A DNA stretch of 8,977 nt from RUG626 sp051866775 (GTDB lineage: Bacteria; Bacillota; Clostridia; Oscillospirales; Oscillospiraceae): NCBI GenBank assembly GCA_051866775.1, contig JBJDXR010000029.1, positions 1 through 8,977 on the forward strand, given 5' to 3'. Below the pieces are notes generated by a model. The model was not told the origin of the DNA, ran no database searches, and saw nothing but the letters and a program-made list of their open reading frames with translations. Numbering within the stretch: the stretch's first letter is position 1; each line of letters opens with the position of its first letter. Of the stretch, positions 1-5,774 are shown piece after piece. A program made the translations under genes and the position numbers.

Positions 1-31
1 TAATATATTTGACAAAATCCGTCAAGAAAAA

Positions 32-66
32 CCCCGAAGGTTTGCACCTTCGGGGCTTCTTTTTTC
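32..66 (+). terminator. Intrinsic terminator of a gene left of the window
   Basis: A perfect 9-bp stem (32-40 with 47-55, CCCCGAAGG / CCTTCGGGG) with a 6-nt loop is followed by CTTCTTTTTT. This is a standard plus-strand intrinsic terminator. The 5' flank is A-rich (AAGAAAAA), so it could also work for minus-strand transcription. No coding sequence is visible between base 1 and the hairpin, so the gene it serves lies outside the window. Confidence 0.8.
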
Positions 67-90
67 CGGTCTTAGAGCACTGAGCAGCTA

Positions 91-171
91 AGCGGCGCGG
101 CCTCCGGGGCTCGCGCTTTCCTCCCAGACAGCGGCGCGGCCATTTTTCTCTTTCACAAAAGAGAAAAATGG
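91..171. repeat. GC-rich intergenic block with direct repeats and a 14-bp hairpin
   Basis: A 12-bp direct repeat (AGCGGCGCGGCC) occurs at 91-102 and 130-141. The second copy runs into a perfect inverted repeat: CCATTTTTCTCTTT (140-153), loop CACA, then its complement (158-171). The block lies between two terminators, so it is probably not coding. The form resembles a small intergenic repeat (REP- or MITE-like), but with one copy in view this is inference. The hairpin has no run of T after it in either direction, which argues against a simple terminator. Confidence 0.45.
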
Positions 172-230
172 GGGGCGCATCCACCTCCCCAGCTCCCCAG
201 AGCCGGAATCCCCCGCCCCGCTCGGGGCGC

Positions 231-262
231 AAAAAAGGCAGAGCTTTCGCTCTGCCTTTTTT
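231..262 (-). terminator. Intrinsic terminator of the PrsA-like gene
   Basis: A 14-bp perfect inverted repeat (231-244 with 249-262; core GGCAGAGC / GCTCTGCC) has a 4-nt loop and A/T-only outer ends, so transcripts in both directions end in six U residues. It begins 15 bases past the minus-strand stop codon at 277, the expected place for termination of the foldase mRNA. Confidence 0.88.
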
Positions 263-276
263 AATATCAATAACTA

Positions 277-1881
277 TCAGCCGCCGAGATAAGCCATCTT
301 CTTTGTAAAGCGCATAGTCCACGCGGTGTCATAGGAGTAATCAGCCAAACGCTCCTCCTCCCACGCGGTGTAGTCGTCGTTTCTCATGGTCTTATCGGCA
401 AGCTCAAGGTCATGGGTCGTCTCCTGCTGGCCGTTATAGTAAACCAGGAAGTATCCGTTAGTCTCATCATAAAGAAGCTCAACATCACCCTCCTTGCGGC
501 TGGAATCAAACAGCCAGTCGCTCAGAACACCGATAATGTCGTTCTTGCCCACCTGTGAAAACTCACTGCTTCCGGTAAAGTTGCTGGCATAGGCATTGCA
601 TGTCTCAACAAAAGCATCGTAGGTGCGCTCCGATGACGCATAGGTGCCGCTGACAAGGTTCATGATCGTCTCAGCGGAATCCTTGGCTGTCTGGACAGCC
701 TCCTCATACGCCTCGGTCGTGCTGTAGTCGGACTCCGACACAGCCTCCGGGGTGATATACGCATAGTAGCCGTTCACAGAGCGGTAGTCGTTCTTATCAC
801 GGTCGATGAAATAGAGAACATAATAGCCGTTGGTGGTGCCCTCCTCACTGCCGGTGGAGATGCAAACGGTGTCTCCTGCCTTGCGGCTGGAGTCAAGGAG
901 CCACTCTCTGTATACCGCGCTCTCGGAGAAATTCTGACCCATAGTGGTGTAGAGGGTGGAATCCTCGTCATAGGTGTCATCGGCCTCGTCGAGCTTCTTG
1001 GCGTAGTCAATAAAGCTCTGCTCGTCGGTGGCGGCGGACACAAAGTCCTCGGCGATCCCGGCAGCCTCAGCCATGGCGGTGTCAAAATCTACCGTCTCAT
1101 CGGCCTCGGTGTCCTTATCGTCCTCAATTATATTTGCCTTAACAAAATACCTGCGGTAGGTGATGTAGTCAAATTCATCGCAGTGCTCATCATAGTAGTC
1201 TGCAAGCTCGCTGTCGGAATACTCAAAGCCCTCACCGATGTAAGTGGAATAGCTGGTGGCGAGGGTCTGGCGGGTGAGGTTCTCACGGAATATCTCCTCG
1301 TTCATGCCCTTGCCGTACATATAATTAAGGTATGCGTCAATGTTTGCCGCACCGCTGCTGGAAGCCATGGCCGAAAGAAGCTCCATGGTGCTCTCTATCT
1401 CGGCAAGTTCATCCTCGGAAAGCTCATAGCCGGCCTTCTCGGCCTCCTCGCAGAGCATTGTGACCTTCACCATGCTGTTAAGAGCCTCAGTCTCAAAAAC
1501 ATCAGACCACATCTGGCCGGTGGAGGAGTCGTAAACCTGATCTCTAAGGGAGGCGGCGGTTGACGGCATGAACATGCTGGCATAGTCGCCGTAATAACTA
1601 GTCATCTGGCTGTAATACTGATTGTACGTGCCAACATAGTAGTAGTTAAAGTCCGCAACGGTGTAGCCGGTGTCATTGACCTTGACGGTGGTGGTGTGTG
1701 TATAAAACAGGTTGGAATTGAAAACCAGAACGAAAACGATAAGTACCACCAGTGCGGCGGCAACGATATACACCTTTGTACGGAGCTTTTTCTTTTCCTG
1801 CTGCTCTTTCTGCCTCTGCGTCAGGCGTGCTTCCTTAGCACTCATGTCCTGACTGCCTCTCTTGTCGTTTGACGCGCTCAT
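277..1881 (-). CDS. Membrane-anchored PrsA/SurA-like foldase with two parvulin-like modules
   Basis: The 534-residue product has a basic, charged cytoplasmic N-terminus (residues 1-36), one membrane segment (about 37-54, VYIVAAALVVLIVFVLVF) and a long acidic, Tyr-rich extracytoplasmic part. Residues 66-82 (VKVNDTGYTVADFNYYY) and the following helices (about 110-235) resemble the SurA/PrsA N-terminal chaperone region. Two parvulin-like units follow (about 240-360 and 370-485). Each ends with the same pattern: WLLDSSRKAGDTV (327-339) then NGYYVLYF, and WLFDSSRKEGDVEL (456-469) then NGYFLVYY. PrsA-type proteins fold secreted and cell-wall proteins outside the membrane, so this is the likely role. 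There is no lipobox Cys; anchoring is by the N-terminal helix. Catalytic parvulin residues are not clear, so it may be a chaperone without isomerase activity. The start at 1881 is preferred because AAAGGA lies about 11 nt upstream; Met13 (1845) is a weaker alternative. It is transcribed alone, from the promoter at 1945-1973 to the terminator at 231-262. Confidence 0.75.
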   Translation of the reverse strand: MSASNDKRGSQDMSAKEARLTQRQKEQQEKKKLRTKVYIVAAALVVLIVFVLVFNSNLFYTHTTTVKVNDTGYTVADFNYYYVGTYNQYYSQMTSYYGDYASMFMPSTAASLRDQVYDSSTGQMWSDVFETEALNSMVKVTMLCEEAEKAGYELSEDELAEIESTMELLSAMASSSGAANIDAYLNYMYGKGMNEEIFRENLTRQTLATSYSTYIGEGFEYSDSELADYYDEHCDEFDYITYRRYFVKANIIEDDKDTEADETVDFDTAMAEAAGIAEDFVSAATDEQSFIDYAKKLDEADDTYDEDSTLYTTMGQNFSESAVYREWLLDSSRKAGDTVCISTGSEEGTTNGYYVLYFIDRDKNDYRSVNGYYAYITPEAVSESDYSTTEAYEEAVQTAKDSAETIMNLVSGTYASSERTYDAFVETCNAYASNFTGSSEFSQVGKNDIIGVLSDWLFDSSRKEGDVELLYDETNGYFLVYYNGQQETTHDLELADKTMRNDDYTAWEEERLADYSYDTAWTMRFTKKMAYLGG

Positions 1882-1917
1882 AATAGAATCATTCCTTTAC
1901 GTTTTCACTATATCCTC

Positions 1918-1934
1918 AACCGGCAGAGCCGGTT
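1918..1934 (-). promoter_or_regulatory. 5' leader hairpin of the PrsA-like gene
   Basis: AACCGGC, loop AGA, GCCGGTT is a perfect 7-bp inverted repeat. It begins a few bases after the predicted transcription start (about 1938) of the promoter at 1945-1973. It could be a 5' mRNA-stabilising stem or an operator; the sequence does not decide which. Confidence 0.5.
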
Positions 1935-1944
1935 ACGAAAACTC

Positions 1945-1973
1945 ATTATATCCGAAACCTTGTCATCTTGCAA
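1945..1973 (-). promoter_or_regulatory. SigA-type promoter of the PrsA-like gene
   Basis: Read on the minus strand: -35 TTGCAA (1968-1973), 17-bp spacer, perfect -10 TATAAT (1945-1950). The predicted start near 1938 gives a leader of about 57 nt before the ATG. It lies downstream of the 6S RNA terminator, so the foldase gene is transcribed independently. Confidence 0.75.
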
Positions 1974-2031
1974 GTAAAATTATTATTAACAGACCGTCTG
2001 AGGCGAAAAAACTCACAAAAAAACAAAAAAT

Positions 2032-2053
2032 AAAAGCGGCCGAAGCCGCTTTT
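2032..2053 (-). terminator. Intrinsic terminator of the 6S RNA
   Basis: AAAAGCGGC (2032-2040), loop CGAA, GCCGCTTTT (2045-2053) is a perfect 9-bp stem. On the minus strand it is followed by a long T-rich tract (TTTTATTTTTTG, then seven T). It lies about a dozen bases past the 3' end of the 6S closing stem, which fixes the direction of that RNA as minus. Confidence 0.85.
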
Positions 2054-2065
2054 CATTTTAACAGT

Positions 2066-2258
2066 CCCCCGCAGATGCCGTGTAAACCCATTTATAACCT
2101 GCACAGTACATGCAGGTGGGTTGCCTCCTGTCAGCTTAATCGCTTCCAACTTCCGCGCCGCAAACCGCAGCCGGGAGGCCTGCAAACCGCAGACAGAGGT
2201 GGGCATCCCTTATAAGAGATGTGGGTTTAAATAGGTCTATCACGCACACCGCAGGGAT
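2066..2258 (-). ncRNA. ssrS: 6S RNA
   Basis: 6S RNA binds the housekeeping RNA polymerase holoenzyme as a mimic of open promoter DNA and lowers transcription when nutrients are short. On the minus strand this stretch folds as a 6S RNA. There is a closing stem CCCUGCGG / CUGCGGGG (2249-2256 with 2067-2074), an internal loop, then CGUG/CACG. The flanks GCGGUGUGCGUG and ACGGCAUCUG match the signature ends of known 6S RNAs (E. coli has GAUGUUCGC and GGCGGCAUCUCGG). AAACCCA/UGGGUUU (2222-2228 with 2084-2090) borders a central bubble. The 3' side of the bubble holds the hairpin CCUGCA/UGCAGG (2098-2116), as in E. coli and Bacillus 6S. CUGUC/GACAG plus AGG/CCU forms the upper arm. The upper arm contains an 11-base direct repeat (plus-strand GCAAACCGCAG at 2160-2170 and 2182-2192). 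Length, about 190 nt, is typical. Exact ends are estimates. The identification rests on hand folding and remembered consensus. Confidence 0.83.
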
Positions 2259-2275
2259 AAGCTGTTTCAGCTTAT
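2257..2275 (-). promoter_or_regulatory. Hairpin at the DUF1292 / 6S RNA junction
   Basis: ATAAGCTG (2257-2264), loop TTT, CAGCTTAT (2268-2275) is a perfect 8-bp inverted repeat. It covers the DUF1292 stop codon (2272-2274) and ends exactly where the 6S closing stem begins. No T tract follows it, so it is unlikely to be a terminator. It could mark RNA processing that frees the 6S 5' end, or a regulatory site. This is inference. Confidence 0.45.
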
Positions 2276-2541
2276 TCATCCTCGTCCTGAAAAAGCTCCT
2301 GCATGAAGCGCTCGTACGCGCGCTCCTCCTCGTCCTCGTCGGGGATAACAAGGTAGTCGTCGCCGTCCTCGCCCTTCTCGCTCTTGAGTATCACCATACC
2401 GGAGTCCTCGCCGCCGTCCACCGGGAGGAAAGCCAGATAGAACACGCCGTCCATCTCGATGGTGTCGAGGTGCTCCAGCTCGTAGTTGTTGCCCTCGTCA
2501 TCGCTTATGGTGTATACGTCCTTGCCGAAACCATCGCTCAT
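2272..2541 (-). CDS. Small acidic DUF1292 (YrzB-like) protein
   Basis: The 89-residue product is strongly acidic and has the DUF1292 pattern: a start like ITLxDEEGNEYEFE (here YTISDDEGNNYELEHLDTIE, residues 10-29), then strands YLAFLPVD (35-42) and GMVILKSE (48-55), a linker, DDYLVIPDEDEEERAYERF (61-79) and an acidic tail. The family is widespread in Firmicutes and its function is not established. In Bacillus the homologue yrzB sits in the yrzL-yrrK-yrzB cluster, but those partners are not seen here. The ATG at 2541 has a strong GGAGG 6 nt upstream. A promoter lies at 2582-2610. There is no terminator between its stop and the 6S RNA, so the two may share a transcript. Confidence 0.85.
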   Translation of the reverse strand: MSDGFGKDVYTISDDEGNNYELEHLDTIEMDGVFYLAFLPVDGGEDSGMVILKSEKGEDGDDYLVIPDEDEEERAYERFMQELFQDEDE

Positions 2542-2581
2542 AGCGTGCCTCCAGAAATAGGTTGCTTTTCCTTACGGGTTT

Positions 2582-2610
2582 ATTTTAACCCATAACGCGT
2601 GAGAAATCAA
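2582..2610 (-). promoter_or_regulatory. Promoter of DUF1292, possibly also of the 6S RNA
   Basis: On the minus strand: -35 TTGATT (2605-2610), 17-bp spacer, -10 TAAAAT (2582-2587). The -10 sits inside a short inverted repeat (GGGTT at 2576-2580, AACCC at 2587-2591) that could act as an operator or leader stem. I found no clear promoter immediately upstream of the 6S RNA, so this one may drive both. Confidence 0.6.
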
Positions 2611-2645
2611 GAGTAATTGATAGGAAGGACCGTGGTTATGTTTTA

Positions 2646-2957
2646 TCAGGAGCTAAGATCCTCCAGCAGGCGCAGCACGTCCTCATACGAGCCTGTCTCT
2701 ATCCCTTTTATCAGGAGCTTTCTGTCAGCTTCCCTCAGGCCTGCTATGTTTATGTCCGTGGTGTAGAGCAGCTCCCCATCGCAGTATACGCCCACATCTC
2801 CGTCATACTCTGAAACTGTGTAACTGCAGGCTGTGTTTTTTTCCTGGGCGGCGGCCTCCTCCTGTGCGGAGCCTGTCAGCACCGCCGCCACTGACGAAGC
2901 TCCGCATATGAGCGCGGCGGCCATCAGCGCAGCGGCGAATCTGATTTTATGCTTCAA
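2646..2957 (-). CDS. Small exported protein with BofC C-terminal-like domain
   Basis: The 103-residue product has a basic N-terminus and a hydrophobic segment (about residues 6-29), which is a signal peptide or membrane anchor, then a short linker and a C-terminal domain (about 45-103). That domain follows the BofC_C pattern: YTVSEYDGDVGVY (46-58), a variable loop, LREADRKLLIKGIETGS (74-90) and LRLLEDLSS at the end. In Bacillus, BofC acts in the intermembrane space of the spore and controls SpoIVB signalling to pro-SigK. Short BofC_C-like proteins in Clostridia are common, and their function is mostly unknown. The start is a TTG (2957) with GAGGG 7 nt upstream; the next Met (residue 12) would cut the hydrophobic segment. 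The gap to DUF1292 is about 100 nt with no terminator but with the DUF1292 promoter. I saw no convincing promoter for this gene itself. Confidence 0.65.
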   Translation of the reverse strand: MKHKIRFAAALMAAALICGASSVAAVLTGSAQEEAAAQEKNTACSYTVSEYDGDVGVYCDGELLYTTDINIAGLREADRKLLIKGIETGSYEDVLRLLEDLSS

Positions 2958-3067
2958 TGTCTATCCCTCTTTTCTTATATTCTGTGGCCGCTTAAATTAT
3001 TCCCAGTCTTTTTTTCGTATATACAACCGTACCGCAGCATAAAAATTTACACGTTAGTCACAAAGGA

Positions 3068-3095
3068 TTGACAAACCATGTTAAAATGATATAGT
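3068..3095 (+). promoter_or_regulatory. Promoter of the class A PBP gene
   Basis: Consensus -35 TTGACA (3068-3073), 16-bp spacer and -10 TATAGT (3090-3095). The predicted start near 3102 leaves a leader of about 68 nt that contains the palindrome at 3127-3142. The minus-strand BofC-like gene diverges from here. Confidence 0.75.
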
Positions 3096-3126
3096 TTAGT
3101 TCTGTTATTTCATCAGTTTAAGCCTC

Positions 3127-3142
3127 GCCGGGAATTCCCGGC
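3127..3142 (+). promoter_or_regulatory. 16-bp perfect palindrome in the PBP leader
   Basis: GCCGGGAATTCCCGGC is a perfect palindrome between the predicted transcription start and the ribosome binding site at 3157-3162. As RNA it forms a GCCGGG/CCCGGC stem with loop AAUU, ending 14 nt before the GAGGTG. It could be a dimeric repressor site or a leader stem affecting stability or translation. It is not a terminator, as no T tract follows. Confidence 0.5.
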
Positions 3143-3169
3143 CTACACACGATTGTGAGGTGCAGTCAT

Positions 3170-5596
3170 TTGAGTACACGCAGAAAGAGGGCCGTGGCCA
3201 AAGCCGCCAAAAAGGGCGCTTCGGGAATTGGCCACATACTTCTGCTCATTTTAAAGGCCATCGGCATACTTATGCTGATCGGTATCACCACCGGCGCTAT
3301 TTTCGCCTGTATCTTTGTAATATATATAAAGACGAACCTTGTCAGCTCCGATCTTGACGTGACGCTGGAGGATCTTACCCTCAGTCAGACAAGCATCATA
3401 TATTATTACGATAAAGATACCGGCAAGTACGAGGAGCTTGTGTCCCTTCAGGGGGCGGAGGACCGCATATGGGTGGATTATGAGGATATCCCCCTCGACC
3501 TTGAGCACGCCGTCGTCGCCATTGAGGATCAGCGCTTCTATACCCACCACGGTGTTGACTGGTTCCGTACATCCGGAGCATTTGTAAATATGTTTGTGGG
3601 CATGAAGAACACCTTCGGCGGCTCCACCATCACCCAGCAGCTTATAAAGAACGTTACCGGCTATGACGACGCAACCGTTCAGCGCAAGCTGACGGAGATA
3701 TTCCGGGCGTTAGAGTTTGAGAAGAAATACGAAAAATGGGAGATAATCGAGGGCTATCTCAATCAGGTCTACTTCGGCCACAAGCAATACGGCATCGGCG
3801 CCGCAGCGAAATATTACTTTGACAAGGACGTATCGGAGCTGACGCTGGCTGAGATGTGCTCCATTGTCGGCATCACCAACAACCCCTCCCTCTACAGCCC
3901 GAAGGTAAATCCTGAGAACAACAAAAGGCGCCAGGAAACGATCCTTGACAAAATGCTTGAGCAGGGCTACATCTCTCAGGCGGAGCATGACGCCGCCGTT
4001 GCCGAGGAGCTTAATTTTACCTTCAACACCAGCGGCTCCGGTTCCGACACCGAGATCTACACCTGGTTTGAGGAAGCGGTAATAGAGGACGTCACCAACT
4101 ATCTGGCCGAATCCCGAGGGGTGAGTGCCCGCACCGCGCGGCAGCTTCTTCTCAACGGCGGCTACCGCATTTACGCCACCATTGATGTTGACATTCAGGC
4201 TTGCGTGGACGAGATATACCAGGATCTTGAGCAGATTCCGAAGGCCTCCGGCAGCAACCAGCAGTTCCAGTCGGCCATCGTAATAACCGACCCGTACACC
4301 GGCGATATAGTCGCAATGGCCGGCGGCGTTGGGGAAAAGACCGCAAACCTTCTCAATAACCGCGCAACCATGGCACGGCGCGCACCCGGCTCCTCTATAA
4401 AGCCGATCTCCGTTTACGCGCCTGCGATGGATATGGGACTTATAACCCCTGACACGGTATATGAGGACGAGGCAGACATCGTGCTTGACGGCACCGACTG
4501 GTTCCCCCATAACGACGACTACAAAAACCGCGGCCCCGTCACCATCCGTCAGGCCGTTGTCAGCTCACTGAACACCATAGCGGCACAGGTGCTGGATGAC
4601 CTCACTCCCGCCGCATCCTACAACTTCCTCACCACAAAGCTCGGTATTGAACTTGATCCGGCGGATATGGACTACGCCCCGCTGGCTATGGGCCAGCTCA
4701 CCTACGGAGTGACCGTCCGCGAGATGGCTACAGCCTACAGCATCTTCCCAACAAACGGTATGTTCACCGAGTCCCGTACCTTCTCGCACATCTACGATTC
4801 AGAGGGCAACCTTATTTATGAAAACACCTCCGACAGCCACGCCGTCATAAGTGAGTCCACGGCATATTGGATGACAAGCATCTTAAACGACGCCGCCACC
4901 AGCGGCACCGGTGCATCTGCAAATCTGGGCTTTATGCCCACAGCCGGTAAGACCGGTACCTCCGGCAGCAGCAAGGACCGCTGGTTCGTTGGTTTTACCC
5001 CGTATTATGTAGCGGCTGTCTGGACCGGCTATGACACCCCCGCCACCATCAGCGTCAGCGGCAATCCCGCCGCACAGCTTTGGAAGAAGGTAATGACGCT
5101 GGTCCACGAGGATCTTGAATACAAGAGCTTCTCCACGCCGGAAAATACCTATCAGGAGCCTGTGGAGGGCGTCGAGGTCGTCACCTACTATATCCGCGGT
5201 ATAGCCGTTGACGACGTGGGAGGCGTCTCCATCCTGTATGAGGAGGCCGCCGGCGAGAGAGCCGTGGGACGCGAGGTCACCGTTACCGCCAAGTCGCTGG
5301 ATGGGTATGATATCGTCGGGTCAGCTGAGGCGACGATCACCCTCACGAGCGCCCCCGAGGACAATGTGATTGAATTCAGATATGTCTCAAACGTCCCTGT
5401 GGAGCCTGATCCTCCCGAACCCGATGAGCCGGATCCGGATAACCCCGACACGCCGGACAATCCCGGCGGCAGCACCGAGCCGCCCGTCCCCGACGAGCCT
5501 GACCACGGCGAAAACGGCGACGGATCAGAGGACGGCGGGGGCACTCCCCCTGAGGAAGGCGGTTTTCCCGGCTTGGGCGGCTTAGTTGGGTTCTGA
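3170..5596 (+). CDS. Bifunctional class A penicillin-binding protein (glycosyltransferase-transpeptidase)
   Basis: The enzyme polymerises lipid II into glycan strands and cross-links them at the outer face of the membrane. Numbered from the TTG start (808 residues): basic cytoplasmic N-terminus, membrane segment about 30-53, GT51 domain about 90-280 with EDQRFYTHHGVDW (119-131, catalytic Glu119), GGSTITQQLIKN (150-161) and RKLTEIFRALEFEKKYEKW (172-190) followed by the YLNQVYFG region. The transpeptidase domain (about 365-645) has all three motifs: SSIK with Ser408 and Lys411, SLN (466-468) and KTGT (594-597). The C-terminal extension has a MucBP-like beta module (about 668-740) and an acidic Pro/Gly-rich tail (743-808). 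The start was moved from the upstream GTG (3155) to TTG 3170 because GAGGTG (3157-3162) lies 7 nt before it and overlaps the GTG. The product is a PbpF/PBP1A type, probably a housekeeping wall synthase. The gene is monocistronic. Confidence 0.95.
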   Translation: MSTRRKRAVAKAAKKGASGIGHILLLILKAIGILMLIGITTGAIFACIFVIYIKTNLVSSDLDVTLEDLTLSQTSIIYYYDKDTGKYEELVSLQGAEDRIWVDYEDIPLDLEHAVVAIEDQRFYTHHGVDWFRTSGAFVNMFVGMKNTFGGSTITQQLIKNVTGYDDATVQRKLTEIFRALEFEKKYEKWEIIEGYLNQVYFGHKQYGIGAAAKYYFDKDVSELTLAEMCSIVGITNNPSLYSPKVNPENNKRRQETILDKMLEQGYISQAEHDAAVAEELNFTFNTSGSGSDTEIYTWFEEAVIEDVTNYLAESRGVSARTARQLLLNGGYRIYATIDVDIQACVDEIYQDLEQIPKASGSNQQFQSAIVITDPYTGDIVAMAGGVGEKTANLLNNRATMARRAPGSSIKPISVYAPAMDMGLITPDTVYEDEADIVLDGTDWFPHNDDYKNRGPVTIRQAVVSSLNTIAAQVLDDLTPAASYNFLTTKLGIELDPADMDYAPLAMGQLTYGVTVREMATAYSIFPTNGMFTESRTFSHIYDSEGNLIYENTSDSHAVISESTAYWMTSILNDAATSGTGASANLGFMPTAGKTGTSGSSKDRWFVGFTPYYVAAVWTGYDTPATISVSGNPAAQLWKKVMTLVHEDLEYKSFSTPENTYQEPVEGVEVVTYYIRGIAVDDVGGVSILYEEAAGERAVGREVTVTAKSLDGYDIVGSAEATITLTSAPEDNVIEFRYVSNVPVEPDPPEPDEPDPDNPDTPDNPGGSTEPPVPDEPDHGENGDGSEDGGGTPPEEGGFPGLGGLVGF

Positions 5597-5657
5597 GACA
5601 CCTTAAAATGGCTGGCGGCACTGCCGTCGCCCGCACTCTTCTTTTATAACAGACAAA

Positions 5658-5736
5658 GCCCCTTCAGGGCGCCGAAAGATTTGCCGCTGCATTCCTTTCG
5701 GTGGCGCCTCTGAAGGGGCCTTCCTTTTATTTTTTT
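5658..5736 (+). terminator. Long intrinsic terminator of the PBP gene
   Basis: GCCCCTTCAG-GGCGCC-GAAAG (5658-5678) pairs with 5695-5719 (CTTTCGGTGGCGCCTCTGAAGGGGC), leaving small bulges and a loop of about 16 nt. A run of CTTCCTTTTATTTTTTT follows on the plus strand. It lies about 60 bases past the PBP stop. In the minus direction the flank has only three T, so it would stop folA transcripts less well, although no other terminator for folA is seen. Confidence 0.85.
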
Positions 5737-5774
5737 CGCTCCCCGCCGCCCATAAATGAGCCCGAGGAACGCTT

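Noticed and set aside
9..25. TTGAC-N7-GTCAA inverted repeat and TTGACA at the left edge
   Set aside because: No -10 box at the right distance on either strand and no gene in view to regulate; 5-bp arms are weak.
88..270. 60-residue minus-strand reading frame at the left edge
   Set aside because: It starts inside the terminator of the foldase gene and runs through the GC-rich hairpin block; low-complexity product, no ribosome binding site seen.
1862..2215. Plus-strand and minus-strand small proteins across the 6S region
   Set aside because: The RNA fold and terminator explain the sequence; the frames have no ribosome binding sites and no recognisable products.
2066..2258. 6S RNA or riboswitch on the plus strand
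   Set aside because: The conserved end signatures and the terminator with a long T tract fit the minus strand only; no plus-strand gene follows.
3710..4510. 266-residue antisense frame within the PBP gene
   Set aside because: It lies opposite conserved PBP domains in biased-codon sequence; the product resembles no family and the plus-strand gene is certain.
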